From contig NZ_CP125619.1 of NCBI RefSeq assembly GCF_030053115.1, positions 5,727,001 to 5,791,000 on the forward strand: a stretch of DNA of 64,000 nt, read 5' to 3'. Each line of letters opens with the position of its first letter. Position 1 is the stretch's first letter. The stretch comes from Pseudomonas svalbardensis. GTDB lineage: Bacteria > Pseudomonadota > Gammaproteobacteria > Pseudomonadales > Pseudomonadaceae. Both the position numbers and the translations under genes were made by a program. Positions 27,135 to 36,625 of this stretch are shown piece by piece. The notes beneath the pieces are model-generated. The model was not told where the DNA came from. It made no database searches and saw only the letters and a list, made by a program, of their open reading frames with translations.

Positions 27135-28305
27135 GGCTTGGCTCCGGTCCTAGTTGTTGAAAACAATCGGCCAGTCCATTTAACAATAGCTGCACCTGCG
27201 CCTCGCTGTGCGCGGCAGTCAGGGTCACCCGCAGTCGGGCGCTGCCGGCGGGCACGGTCGGTGGACGGATCGCAGTGACCATCAGACCGCGTTCACGCAG
27301 CATCTGCGACAGTCGAACCGCACGCCCGGCATCGCCAATCATGATCGGCTGGATCGGCGTGAAGCTGTCCATCAACTCCAGGCCGATTTGTTCGGCACCG
27401 TGGCGGAATTGGCTGATCAACGTTTTCAGATGCTCACGTCGCCAGTGTTCAGTGCGCAGCAATTCGAGGCTTTTCAGCGTCGCGCAGGCCAGCGCCGGCG
27501 GCTGGCTAGTGGTGTAAATGTAGGGACGGGCGAACTGGATCAGGCTCTCGATCAGCTCTTCGCTGCCAGCCACAAAAGCCCCGGCGGTACCGAACGCCTT
27601 GCCGAGGGTGCCGACCAGTACCGGCACGTCTTCCTGACTCAGGCCAAAATGCTCAACGATCCCGCCACCATTGGCGCCCAGCGGACCAAACCCGTGAGCG
27701 TCATCGACCATCAACCAGGCGCCTTTGGCTTTCGCCTCCCGAGCCAGCGCCGGCAGGTCGGCGATGTCGCCGTCCATGCTGAACACGCCGTCGGTGGCCA
27801 CCAGGGTGTTGCCGGTCGCCTTCTCAAGACGCTTGGCCAGACTCGCCGCGTCGTTGTGCAGATAGCGATTGAAGCGCGCTCCGGACAACAGACCCGCATC
27901 CAGCAGGGAAGCGTGATTGAGCCGGTCTTCCAGCACCGTATCGCCCTGCCCGACCAGCGCGGTGACTGCGCCGAGGTTGGCCATGTAACCGGTGGTGAAC
28001 AACAGCGCACGCGGTCGACCGGTGAAGTCGGCCAGAGCCTCTTCCAGCGCGTGATGCGGACTGCTGTGGCCGATGACCAAATGCGACGCCCCGCCGCCGA
28101 CGCCCCAACGGGCCGCACCGGCGCGCCAGGCTTCGATCACTTGCGGGTGATTGGCCAGGCCCAGGTAGTCGTTGTTACAGAACGCCAGTAACGGCTGACC
28201 ATCGACCACCACTTCCGGGCCTTGAGGGCTTTCGAGCAATGGGCGTTGGCGGTAGAGATTTTCGGCACGACGGGCAGCAAGGCGCGCGCTGAGATCGAAA
28301 GACAT
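27127..28305 (-). CDS. bioF: 8-amino-7-oxononanoate synthase
   Basis: 392 residues of the alpha-oxoamine synthase family. It condenses pimeloyl-ACP and alanine. [42 protein letters not shown] and the PLP lysine in [13 protein letters not shown] are present. It follows bioB downstream, separated by a REPIN in a 169-bp gap, so bioB-F-H-C-D may be one transcript with a REPIN at the break. Confidence 0.95.
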   Translation of the reverse strand: MSFDLSARLAARRAENLYRQRPLLESPQGPEVVVDGQPLLAFCNNDYLGLANHPQVIEAWRAGAARWGVGGGASHLVIGHSSPHHALEEALADFTGRPRALLFTTGYMANLGAVTALVGQGDTVLEDRLNHASLLDAGLLSGARFNRYLHNDAASLAKRLEKATGNTLVATDGVFSMDGDIADLPALAREAKAKGAWLMVDDAHGFGPLGANGGGIVEHFGLSQEDVPVLVGTLGKAFGTAGAFVAGSEELIESLIQFARPYIYTTSQPPALACATLKSLELLRTEHWRREHLKTLISQFRHGAEQIGLELMDSFTPIQPIMIGDAGRAVRLSQMLRERGLMVTAIRPPTVPAGSARLRVTLTAAHSEAQVQLLLNGLADCFQQLGPEPSHA

Positions 28306-28347
28306 GCAGGCCTCGTGGATCAGAATTCAGTAGCGATCGCTGTACCT

Positions 28348-28437
28348 TGTGGGAGCGAGCCTGCTCGCGAAGAGGCCATAACATTCAACATCTATGTTGA
28401 ATATCAAATCGCATTCGCGAGCAGGCTCGCTCCCACA
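28348..28437. repeat. REPIN between bioB and bioF
   Basis: 24-bp perfect inverted arms (28348-28371, 28414-28437) of the main REP type. The loop holds a second small inverted repeat ATTCAACAT/ATGTTGAAT. It may separate the mRNA stability of bioB from bioFHCD. Confidence 0.93.
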
Positions 28438-28474
28438 GTGTTTTGCATTTCAATCAGAGGTATCGGTGGCGCGA

Positions 28475-29530
28475 TTAAACAGCAGCGTTATAGAACTGCT
28501 CGCTGCTCTTCTGCTCAACCAGCGCTTGTTCGATCGCGGCCTGATGCACTTCGTCAGCGTGCTCTTCGCGCGCTTCCGGCAGGATGCCCAGGCGCGAAAA
28601 CAGTTGCATGTCCTTGTCGGCCTGCGGGTTGGCGGTGGTCAGCAGTTTGTCGCCGTAGAAAATCGAGTTGGCACCGGCGAAGAACGCCAGGGCCTGCATC
28701 TGCTCGTTCATCGCTTCGCGGCCGGCGGACAGGCGCACGTGGGATTGCGGCATCAGGATGCGTGCGACAGCCAGCATGCGGATGAAGTCGAACGGGTCGA
28801 TGTCATCAGCATTTTCCAGCGGTGTACCGGCGACTTTCACCAGCATGTTGATCGGCACCGACTCTGGATGCTCTGGCAGGTTGGCCAGCTGGATCAGCAG
28901 ATTGGCGCGGTCATCAAGCGACTCGCCCATGCCGAGGATGCCGCCGGAACAGATCTTCATCCCCGATTCACGCACGTAGGCCAGGGTTTGCAGGCGCTCG
29001 CTGTAAGTACGGGTGGTGATGATGCTGCCGTAGAACTCAGGCGAGGTATCGAGGTTGTGGTTGTAGTAGTCGAGGCCGGCGTCGGCCAACGCAACGGTCT
29101 GGTCCTGATCCAGGCGACCGAGGGTCATGCAGGTTTCCAGGCCCATGGCTTTCACGCCTTTGACCATTTCCAGCACGTAAGGCATGTCTTTGGCCGACGG
29201 ATGTTTCCACGCCGCGCCCATGCAGAAACGGGTCGAACCGATGGCCTTGGCGCGAGCGGCCTCTTCGAGAACCTTCTGCACTTCCATCAGCTTTTCTTTT
29301 TCCAGGCCGGTGTTGTAGTGACCGGACTGCGGACAATATTTGCAATCTTCCGGGCAGGCACCGGTCTTGATCGACAGCAGCGTCGACACCTGGACCCGAT
29401 TGGCGTCGAAATGCGCGCGGTGCACCGTCTGCGCCTGAAACAACAGGTCATTGAATGGCTGAACGAAGAGTGCTTTGACTTCGGCCAAAGACCAGTCATG
29501 ACGCAGGGTTGCAGTGGTGCTGGCGCTCAT
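28475..29530 (-). CDS. bioB: biotin synthase
   Basis: 351-residue radical SAM enzyme that inserts sulfur into dethiobiotin. The CxxxCxxC cluster is C59-C63-C66 ([12 protein letters not shown]). [13 protein letters not shown] and the R in HVRLSAGR near the end are conserved [2Fe-2S] and substrate parts. It is divergent from comF. No BirA operator-like palindrome is visible in the 92-bp gap between them. Confidence 0.96.
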   Translation of the reverse strand: MSASTTATLRHDWSLAEVKALFVQPFNDLLFQAQTVHRAHFDANRVQVSTLLSIKTGACPEDCKYCPQSGHYNTGLEKEKLMEVQKVLEEAARAKAIGSTRFCMGAAWKHPSAKDMPYVLEMVKGVKAMGLETCMTLGRLDQDQTVALADAGLDYYNHNLDTSPEFYGSIITTRTYSERLQTLAYVRESGMKICSGGILGMGESLDDRANLLIQLANLPEHPESVPINMLVKVAGTPLENADDIDPFDFIRMLAVARILMPQSHVRLSAGREAMNEQMQALAFFAGANSIFYGDKLLTTANPQADKDMQLFSRLGILPEAREEHADEVHQAAIEQALVEQKSSEQFYNAAV

Positions 29531-29622
29531 GGGTGTTTCCTTTGTTTTATGCTTGGCAAGCGGCTGGGGAATGGAATACCCACAGACGCGACACGGATGT
29601 TCGGCATATTTAAGGAAGACTC

Positions 29623-30363
29623 ATGCGCTGTCAACCACGATACGAAGGACCGGTTTACATCTGGTTAAAAAACGACCAATTCTGTTTGCTCTGTTCAGAA
29701 CCCGCCGATGAATGCACACCCATCTGCATGGCCTGTGAAACGGAGTTGCCCTGGCTTGGCGATCAATGCCAAACCTGCGCTCTGCCGTTGCCCACTGCCG
29801 GCCTGACCTGCGGCCAATGTTTGAAACAACCGCCAGCCTTCGAGCGAGTTGCCGTGCCCTGGACTTACAGTTTTCCGGTGGACACGTTGATCACACGCTT
29901 CAAACACTCTGCGAAGTGGCCGTTTGGTCGCCTGCTCGCCGAACTTCTCGCTCAGTTCCTGCAACATCGCTTCGATGAAGACCTGAATCGACCCGACGCG
30001 CTCATCCCGGTTCCGCTGGCCTCCAAACGACTGCGTAAACGGGGTTTCAACCAGGCCGCGATGCTCGCCCGCTGGCTCAGCACCCGCCTCGACATTCCGA
30101 GCGATGAAACGCTGTTGCTGAGGATTCAGGACACCAGCGCACAACAGGACCTGAATGCCGAGGCCCGCAAAAAGAACCTGCGCAACGCCTTCGCTCTGGC
30201 ACCCGATGCTGTCATCAACGGTCGTCACCTGGCGCTAGTGGATGACGTACTGACCACCGGCGCCACGGCCCAGGCCCTGGCTCGCCTGTTGATGGACGCC
30301 GGCGCCGCACGTGTCGACGTCTATTGCCTGGCCCGCACACCCAAACCCGGCGATGCGCCCTGA
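29623..30363 (+). CDS. comF: ComF-family phosphoribosyltransferase-like protein
   Basis: 246 residues. An N-terminal zinc-ribbon-like region with paired cysteines (CLLC, CMAC, CQTC, CGQC) leads to a type I PRTase fold, with the PRPP loop LALVDDVLTTGATAQA near the end and the KRGFNQA segment. ComF proteins are tied to DNA uptake and recombination in transformable bacteria. Many non-transformable bacteria keep one beside bioB, as here. AAGGAAG precedes the start. Confidence 0.9.
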   Translation: MRCQPRYEGPVYIWLKNDQFCLLCSEPADECTPICMACETELPWLGDQCQTCALPLPTAGLTCGQCLKQPPAFERVAVPWTYSFPVDTLITRFKHSAKWPFGRLLAELLAQFLQHRFDEDLNRPDALIPVPLASKRLRKRGFNQAAMLARWLSTRLDIPSDETLLLRIQDTSAQQDLNAEARKKNLRNAFALAPDAVINGRHLALVDDVLTTGATAQALARLLMDAGAARVDVYCLARTPKPGDAP

Positions 30364-30426
30364 CTTGACTCCCAGGCTTCCAGCGGCCAACGTCCTTCCC
30401 ATCGCCACAGCCCAAAGCGTCTTGCC

Positions 30427-31191
30427 ATGTCCTTGCCTACGTTGTTGTCGCAGCACATTGTCCGTCGTCCGCAGCGCATCGCGTTGCTGCAACACATAGC
30501 CGAACAAGGCTCGATTACCCGCGCCGCGAAAAGCGCGGGGCTGAGTTACAAAGCGGCCTGGGACGCCATCGATGAGCTGAACAACCTTGCGCAAAAACCG
30601 TTGGTGGAGCGCAGTGTCGGCGGCAAGGGCGGCGGTGGCGCCAAACTCTCCAGCGAAGGCGAGCGCGTATTGCGCCTGTATCAAAAGCTGCAAGCCTTGC
30701 AGGCTCAGGTGCTGGAAGCCGCCGAAGATGCCAGCGATCTCGGCCTGCTCGGCCGACTGATGCTCAGAACCAGCGCCCGCAATCAACTGCATGGCAAGGT
30801 TGTGGCAATTGATAACCAAGGGCACAACGACCGGATTCGTCTCGAATTGGCCGAAGGCTTGAGCATCGATGCTCAGATCACTCACGACAGCACCCTGCGT
30901 CTGGACCTCGAAACCGGCACCGAAGTGGTCGCACTGATCAAGGCCGGTTGGCTGGAGTTACTGGGCATCAATCAAGTGGCAACACCCGGCAATAATTGCC
31001 TGAAGGGCATCATCGAGGAAATTCTCGACGCCGAGGACGGCCCCAGTGAAGTGCGCATCGGTCTGCCCAATGGCCAGACACTCTGCGCGCTGGCCGAACC
31101 GCTGCACTTGAGAACCCTCGGCCTCGCCACTGACAAACCGGTGTTGGTGCAGTTCGCGCCATCCAACGTTTTACTCGGTACACCGCTTTGA
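30427..31191 (+). CDS. modE: ModE-family molybdate-responsive regulator
   Basis: 254 residues. An N-terminal winged helix (LLQHIAEQGSITRAAKSAGLSYKAAWDAIDELNN, about 20-55) is followed by two tandem molybdate-binding TOBE/Mop repeats (about 120-185 and 190-250; e.g. SARNQLHGKVVAI). ModE represses molybdate uptake genes when molybdate is plentiful. No mod transport or molybdoenzyme gene is in the window. Distance to phoX is only 58 bp, but they are probably separate units. Confidence 0.9.
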   Translation: MSLPTLLSQHIVRRPQRIALLQHIAEQGSITRAAKSAGLSYKAAWDAIDELNNLAQKPLVERSVGGKGGGGAKLSSEGERVLRLYQKLQALQAQVLEAAEDASDLGLLGRLMLRTSARNQLHGKVVAIDNQGHNDRIRLELAEGLSIDAQITHDSTLRLDLETGTEVVALIKAGWLELLGINQVATPGNNCLKGIIEEILDAEDGPSEVRIGLPNGQTLCALAEPLHLRTLGLATDKPVLVQFAPSNVLLGTPL

Positions 31192-31198
31192 AACACAA

Positions 31199-31218
31199 GT
31201 GTCATTAACGCTCATTAA
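31199..31218 (+). promoter_or_regulatory. candidate Pho box upstream of phoX
   Basis: GTGTCATTAAC followed by GCTCATTAAGG gives two 11-bp-spaced half-sites that resemble the PhoB consensus CTGTCAT. It is 32 bp upstream of the phoX start. Match is moderate. Confidence 0.45.
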
Positions 31219-31249
31219 GGTGACTGCAAAAACCCGCAGGGAGCCTGAT

Positions 31250-33151
31250 GTGAGCCTATTAGAAGACAACCAATCCACCGACCTCGAGAAAATGGTCGGC
31301 CTCAGCCGTCGTGGCTTCATCAGCGCCGGCGCCCTTTGCGGTGCAGCGATGTTCCTGGGCGGCAACCTGCTGAGCCGCAGCGTACTGGCCGCCAGTGTCA
31401 GCGCCGGCTCCAGCAAACTGTTGGGTTTTGACAGTATCCCCGCCGCCACCAGCGACGCCATAACCCTGCCACCAGGCTACAAATCTTCGGTGTTGATCAG
31501 CTGGGGGCAACCCCTGCAGAAGAACGGCCCGGCGTTCGACCCGAGTGGCAACGGCTCCGCCGAACATCAGGAAGTCCAGTTCGGCGACAACAACGACGGC
31601 ATGAGCCTGTTCGAGTTTCCCGGTGATAAAAACCGGGCGCTGATGGCGATCAACAACGAGTACACCAACTATCGCTACCTCTACGCCCACGGCGGCATGC
31701 CGCAATCGGCTGCTGACGTGCGCAAGGCGTTGGCCTGCGAAGGCGTGTCGGTAATCGAAGTACAGCGCAAGAACGGCCAGTGGCATTTTGTCCAGGGCTC
31801 GCGCTACAACCGGCGCATTCACGGCAACGCGCCGATCAGCTTGAGCGGCCCAGCCGCCGGTCACGCCTTGGTAAAAACCAGCGCCGACCCACACGGCAAG
31901 AACGTCCTCGGCACCTTCCAGAACTGCGCCAACGGCAAGACGCCGTGGGGCACGTATCTGACCTGCGAAGAGAACTTCACCGATTGCTTCGGCAGCAGCA
32001 ATGCCGAACAAAAATTCGACGCCGCGCAGAAACGCTACGGCGCAGTGGCGGCCAGCAAAGAGATCAATTGGCACCCACACGACGAGCGCTTCGACCTGGC
32101 GAAAAACCCCAACGAACTCAACCGTCACGGCTGGGTGGTGGAAATCGACCCGTTCGACCCGCAATCGACGCCCGTCAAACGCACCGCGCTGGGCCGCTTC
32201 AAACATGAAAACGCCGCCCTGGCCGAAACCAGTGACGGTCACGCCGTGGTGTACATGGGCGACGATGAGCGCGGCGAGTTCATCTACAAATTCGTCAGCC
32301 GCGACAAGATCAACCACCAAAACCCCAAGGCCAACCGCGACCTGCTGGACCACGGCACCTTGTACGTGGCGCGTTTCGACGCGGGCGACGGCAACGCCGA
32401 TCACCCAAAAGGCCAGGGCGAATGGATCGAACTGACCCACGGCAAAAACGGCATCGACGCCAGCAACGGTTTCGCCGATCAGGCCGAAGTGTTGATTCAC
32501 GCCCGCCTCGCGGCCAGCGTGGTGAAAGCTACGCGCATGGACCGTCCGGAATGGATCGTCGTCAGCCCCAAGGATGGCCAGGTCTATTGCACGCTGACCA
32601 ACAACGCCAAGCGAGGCGAGGATGGTCAGCCGGTGGGCGGACCGAACCCGCGCGAGAAGAACGTCTACGGGCAGATTCTGCGCTGGCGCACTGACCGCGA
32701 TGATCACGGTGCCAAAAGCTTTTCCTGGGACCTGTTTGTGGTCGCCGGCAACCCGGGTGTCCACGCCGGCACGCCGAAGGGCGGTTCGTCGAACATCACG
32801 CCGCAGAACATGTTCAACAGTCCGGATGGCTTGGGTTTCGACAAGGCTGGGCGGTTGTGGATTCTCACCGATGGCGATTCGAGCAACGCCGGCGACTTCG
32901 CGGGCATGGGCAACAATCAGATGCTGTGTGCTGATCCGGTCACCGGGGAAATCCGCCGCTTCATGGTCGGGCCGGTAGGCTGCGAGGTGACGGGGATCAG
33001 CTTCTCACCAGACCAGAAGACCTTGTTTGTCGGGATTCAGCATCCGGGGGAAAACGGCGGGTCAACGTTCCCTGAGCATCTGCCGAATGGCAAGCCGCGG
33101 TCTTCGGTGATGGCGATTTCCCGGGAAGATGGCGGGGTCGTCGGCGCCTGA
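31250..33151 (+). CDS. phoX: PhoX-family alkaline phosphatase (Tat-exported)
   Basis: 633 residues. The N-terminus has a twin-arginine signal ([11 protein letters not shown], R20-R21) with a following hydrophobic stretch, so the protein is exported folded. The body is the PhoX/DUF839 beta-propeller; the [23 protein letters not shown] region and [13 protein letters not shown] strands are typical. It removes phosphate from organic phosphate esters in the periplasm, with calcium and iron as cofactors in known members. The start is GTG 31250, with GGGAG six bases upstream; longer starts lie in the promoter region. A Pho-box-like sequence lies just upstream. A REPIN follows the stop. Confidence 0.88.
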   Translation: [633 protein letters not shown]

Positions 33152-33161
33152 TCAGGCCCCA

Positions 33162-33235
33162 TCGCGAGCAGGCTCACTCCCACACTGGATTTGTGACACA
33201 CCGCAAACCCAGTGTGGGAGCGAGCCTGCTCGCGA
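33162..33235. repeat. REPIN after phoX
   Basis: Inverted REP arms at about 33162-33187 and 33209-33234 with one mismatch (cAct against cGct), 11 bases past the phoX stop. Confidence 0.9.
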
Positions 33236-33342
33236 AAGCGTCCGCCCAGACAACACTCATCTCAAGGCAAGGCCCTAAAGACACCCCGTCTGCGCTACCA
33301 TGCTTGGCCGGACGCGGCAGCCTGCTGCGCGCAGGAGTCAGC

Positions 33343-34317
33343 ATGGCCCACCCGTTTGCAACCCTCACCCCAGACCTCGTGCTCGATGCCGTCGAAAGCA
33401 TCGGCTTTCTCAGCGACGCGCGCATTCTGGCGCTCAACAGCTACGAGAACCGTGTCTATCAGGTCGGCATCGAAGACTCCGAGCCGCTGATCGCCAAGTT
33501 CTACCGTCCGCAGCGCTGGACCAACGAAGCGATTCTCGAAGAGCATCAATTCACCTTCGAACTCGCCGAATGCGACGTACCGGTAGTCGCGCCGATGATT
33601 CACAACGGTGCCAGCCTGCACGAACACAATGGTTTCCGATTCACCCTGTTCCCCCGCCGTGGTGGCCGAGCGCCGGAGCCCGGCAATCTCGATCAGCTGT
33701 ATCGCCTGGGGCAACTGCTCGGTCGCCTGCACGCCGTCGGCACTACAAAACCGTTCGAACACCGCGAAGCGCTGGGCGTGAAGAACTTCGGTCATGACTC
33801 GTTGACGACATTGCTCGAAGGCAATTTCGTACCCAAAAGTCTGCTGCCGGCCTACGAGTCCGTGGCCCGCGACCTGCTCAAGCGTGTGGAAGAGGTCTAC
33901 AACGTTACGCCGCACAAGAACATCCGCATGCACGGCGACTGCCACCCCGGCAACATGATGTGCCGCGACGAGATGTTCCACATCGTCGACCTCGACGACT
34001 GCCGCATGGGCCCGGCGGTGCAGGACATCTGGATGATGCTGGCGGGTGATCGTCAGGAATGTCTCGGTCAGTTGTCGGAATTGATGGACGGCTACAGCGA
34101 GTTCCACGACTTCGATCCACGGGAACTGGCGTTGATCGAACCGCTGCGCGCCTTGCGCCTGATGCACTACAGCGCCTGGCTGGCCCGCCGCTGGGACGAC
34201 CCGGCGTTCCCGCACAGTTTTCCGTGGTTCGGTACGGAACGGTATTGGGGCGATCAGGTGTTGGCGTTGCGCGAACAACTGGCTGCGCTCAATGAAGAAC
34301 CCCTGAAGCTCTTCTGA
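33343..34317 (+). CDS. srkA: SrkA/YihE-type stress response kinase
   Basis: 324 residues of the APH/choline-kinase-like Ser/Thr kinase family. NSYENRVYQVGIED and PLIAKFYRP form the ATP-binding lobe, MHGDCHPGNMM is the catalytic loop, and HIVDLDDCRMGP holds the metal-binding aspartate. In enterobacteria the protein protects cells against death after envelope and oxidative stress. ATG 33343 has AGGAG five bases upstream; the upstream in-frame extension overlaps the REPIN. Single gene flanked by two REPINs. Confidence 0.9.
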   Translation: MAHPFATLTPDLVLDAVESIGFLSDARILALNSYENRVYQVGIEDSEPLIAKFYRPQRWTNEAILEEHQFTFELAECDVPVVAPMIHNGASLHEHNGFRFTLFPRRGGRAPEPGNLDQLYRLGQLLGRLHAVGTTKPFEHREALGVKNFGHDSLTTLLEGNFVPKSLLPAYESVARDLLKRVEEVYNVTPHKNIRMHGDCHPGNMMCRDEMFHIVDLDDCRMGPAVQDIWMMLAGDRQECLGQLSELMDGYSEFHDFDPRELALIEPLRALRLMHYSAWLARRWDDPAFPHSFPWFGTERYWGDQVLALREQLAALNEEPLKLF

Positions 34318-34333
34318 CGAACACAGATCCCCA

Positions 34334-34423
34334 TGTGGGAGCGAGCCTGCTCGCGAATACGGTTTCACATTCAACAGTGATGCTGAATGAACTACTGCTT
34401 TCGCGAGCAGGCTCGCTCCCACA
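34334..34423. repeat. REPIN after srkA
   Basis: 24-bp perfect inverted arms (34334-34357, 34400-34423) of the main REP type, 16 bases after the srkA stop. The loop contains ATTCA-rich complementary segments. Confidence 0.93.
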
Positions 34424-34524
34424 GTTGTTCGTGTTCACAATTAACCAACCTATTCAGGTACGACATTCGTAGACAAATCTCCTTACAATCCCCTCTTTGT
34501 TAGCTGCCTAAGCAAGGATTCTGC

Positions 34525-35412
34525 ATGCAAGCCGCCAACCCGCGTCGCGGGTACATCCTGGGCCTGAGTGCCTACATCATCTGGGGACTTTTCCCGCTCT
34601 ACTTCAAAGCCATCGCCAACGTGCCTGCCGTGGAGATCATCATCCACCGCGTGCTCTGGTCCGCGCTGTTCGGCGCCTTGCTACTGATGGTGTGGAAACA
34701 TCCGGGCTGGTGGCGCGAGTTGCGTGACAACCCGAAACGCCTGGCAATCCTGGCCCTGAGCGGCACGCTGATTGCGGCCAACTGGCTGACCTACGTCTGG
34801 TCGGTGAACAACGGGCGCATGCTCGAAGCCAGTCTTGGTTACTACATCAACCCGCTGGTGAACGTGCTGTTGGGCATGCTGATCCTTGGTGAACGACTGC
34901 GGCGCATGCAATGGCTGGCGGTTGGCCTGGCGGCGGTCGGCGTCGCGCAACAGGTCTGGCAAGTCGGCAGCCTGCCGTGGGTGTCCCTGGTGCTGGCGCT
35001 GACCTTTGGTTTTTACGGACTGATCCGCAAGCAGGCACCGGTCAAAGCGTTGCCGGGGCTAGTGGTGGAAACCTGGATGCTGGTGCCGATTGCCGTCGCG
35101 TGGTTGCTGTTCAACCCCACCGCGAGCAGCGCTCAAGCCGAATTCTGGACCACGTCCGAAGCCTGGTGGCTGGTGGCCGCCGGTCCGGTGACACTGGTGC
35201 CGCTGGTGTGTTTTAACGCCGCTGCACGGCATTTGCCCTACACGACGCTGGGTTTTCTCCAGTACTTGGCGCCGACGTTGGTATTGCTGCAAGCCGTTCT
35301 GCTGTTTGATGAACACTTGTCATCCAGCACCCTCGCGGCATTCATCTTTATCTGGGCTGGCCTGGCGGTTTACAGCGTCGATGCGGTGATAAGTTTGCGT
35401 CGCCGCCGCTGA
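34525..35412 (+). CDS. rarD: RarD-family EamA/DMT transporter
   Basis: 295 residues with about ten membrane helices in two EamA repeats. The RarD-specific start RRGYILGLSAYIIWGLFPLYFKA and YVWSVNNGRMLEASLGYYINPLVNVLLG are recognisable. It sits in the inner membrane. Substrate unknown; the name comes from a chloramphenicol-sensitivity phenotype. ATG 34525 follows AAGGA. It converges on gcvR. Confidence 0.88.
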   Translation: MQAANPRRGYILGLSAYIIWGLFPLYFKAIANVPAVEIIIHRVLWSALFGALLLMVWKHPGWWRELRDNPKRLAILALSGTLIAANWLTYVWSVNNGRMLEASLGYYINPLVNVLLGMLILGERLRRMQWLAVGLAAVGVAQQVWQVGSLPWVSLVLALTFGFYGLIRKQAPVKALPGLVVETWMLVPIAVAWLLFNPTASSAQAEFWTTSEAWWLVAAGPVTLVPLVCFNAAARHLPYTTLGFLQYLAPTLVLLQAVLLFDEHLSSSTLAAFIFIWAGLAVYSVDAVISLRRRR

Positions 35413-35434
35413 TCAAAAAACGTACAAATCTCCA

Positions 35435-35457
35435 CAGGCCACGTTCTATGTGGCCTG
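35435..35457. repeat. hairpin after rarD
   Basis: 8-bp perfect stem CAGGCCAC/GTGGCCTG with a seven-base loop, 22 bases after the rarD stop, without a T run. It may help end transcription. Confidence 0.4.
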
Positions 35458-35475
35458 CACCGATCCTTCCCAAGG

Positions 35476-35484
35476 TTATCCACA
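35476..35484 (+). promoter_or_regulatory. DnaA box (TTATCCACA)
   Basis: Exact match to the high-affinity DnaA box, in the gap between convergent rarD and gcvR. Confidence 0.7.
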
Positions 35485-35587
35485 GCGTGATCCCCGGCGT
35501 TTGTGCGCAAGTCCCTGAAACTGCTGGTTTTTTGATCAGAATCTGAAGAGCCCCGGCTGACGTGGCCTGGCGGGCTGTCTCTACAGG

Positions 35588-35596
35588 TTATCCACA
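35588..35596 (+). promoter_or_regulatory. DnaA box (TTATCCACA)
   Basis: Second exact TTATCCACA, 112 bp from the first and in the same orientation. A degenerate inverse copy (TTATCCAAG on the minus strand) is at 35614-35622. Confidence 0.7.
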
Positions 35597-35627
35597 GGCA
35601 GGTGCACGTATAACTTGGATAACCTTT

Positions 35628-36146
35628 TCAGGGTTCACTGCGCAGTACCAATTCGACCATCAAATCATCCGCCAGGGTCTCCAGGCGCGATTGCAGCACG
35701 TCCAGAGACAGCGTCAGCGGCACGGCGAGAATCGCTTCAGCGTGAAACAAAGGCTCGCTGCTCATCGGCGCCGGACGTACTTCGGTCACCAGACGCTCCA
35801 GGTTCACCCCCTGTTCACTCAGCAGACGCGTGATGTCGCGTACGATCCCCGGGCGGTCATTGCCCACCAATTCCATGGCAATCGGTTTCCAGGTGCAGGA
35901 TTGCTCGATACCGCTTTCGGCAATCAGCACGCGAATGCCATGGGCGGACAACGCCTGTAGGGCATCGACCAATTCATCGTAGGCCTCAGCCGGCACGCCC
36001 ACGCGAAGAATCCCGGCGAACTGCCCGGCCATGCGTGACATGCGGCTCTCCAGCCAGTTGCCGCCGTGCTCGGCGATGCATTGGGCAATGCGCTCGACCT
36101 GCCCTGGCTTGTCCGGAGCGAAAACAGTGAGTACGAGGTGGTCCAT
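35628..36146 (-). CDS. gcvR: GcvR-type ACT-domain regulatory protein
   Basis: 172 residues with two ACT domains: MDHLVLTVFAPDKPGQVERIAQCIAEHGGNW at the N-terminus and AMELVGNDRPGIVRDITRLLSEQGVNLERL from about residue 90. Proteins of this form (glycine cleavage system transcriptional repressor GcvR) bind glycine and act on GcvA. No GcvA gene is nearby, so the name rests on domain layout. It is divergent from glcB across 479 bp. Confidence 0.85.
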   Translation of the reverse strand: MDHLVLTVFAPDKPGQVERIAQCIAEHGGNWLESRMSRMAGQFAGILRVGVPAEAYDELVDALQALSAHGIRVLIAESGIEQSCTWKPIAMELVGNDRPGIVRDITRLLSEQGVNLERLVTEVRPAPMSSEPLFHAEAILAVPLTLSLDVLQSRLETLADDLMVELVLRSEP

Positions 36147-36325
36147 GGCGCAGCCCTCTTGTCATGACTTTTGTTATGGAAGACCAAGTATAGGCAAGGG
36201 ACCGGAATCGGCTCGGCGTCTCAGAAAACCAAAGCCCCATAGCAGGGCAATGAAGATTATGTGTACAAGTTTTTATATTTAACTGGAACAATCCAACAGT
36301 TTTTTGAGAACATCCAGTTCCCCGA

Positions 36326-36345
36326 CATGACTGCAATGCGTCATG
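36326..36345. repeat. inverted repeat CATGAC/GTCATG upstream of glcB
   Basis: 6-bp perfect stem around eight bases in the gcvR-glcB intergenic region; candidate operator or hairpin. Confidence 0.35.
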
Positions 36346-36394
36346 GGGTCGCAGAACGACGTAATTAGTCTAATTTTCACAACCGCAACTCATC

Positions 36395-36422
36395 ATGTAG
36401 TATGCCGCAGCGCGCACTACAT
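36395..36422. promoter_or_regulatory. inverted repeat ATGTAGT/ACTACAT upstream of glcB
   Basis: 7-bp perfect arms with a 14-bp spacer, about 200 bp before the glcB start, so centre-to-centre spacing is two helical turns, as expected for a dimeric regulator. Nothing else in the 36.15-36.62 kb gap looks like a gene. Confidence 0.4.
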
Positions 36423-36625
36423 AACGTTGGATCGATGTCTGCCACAGGCACAGTCGCAACCCTGAAAGCCCCGTCAGCAAGGCATCCAAGCCGTTGATTG
36501 GACCGAACCCAGCCGCCCGAACGGGCATGTACTGGCAGACGGGTTTGTGGTTTAAATGGCCAGAGGCTTCATTGTCAAAATTGAAGAGCTGAAAAGCGAA
36601 ATAGCTGAGCAGAGTGAGGCAAGCA

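Noticed and set aside
28348..28437. CRISPR-like repeat structure from REP sequences
   Set aside because: The repeats are paired inverted copies spread over tens of kb at gene ends, without regular spacers or cas genes.
29531..29622. BirA operator upstream of bioB
   Set aside because: No TTGTAAACC-type palindrome is present in the short gap to comF.
31259..32764. 501-residue frame antisense to phoX, and a 660-residue frame antisense to glcB (36782-38764)
   Set aside because: Shadows of strongly conserved genes with biased third positions.
35412..35628. Replication origin
   Set aside because: Only two perfect DnaA boxes, no AT-rich unwinding region and no dnaA, dnaN or rpmH nearby.
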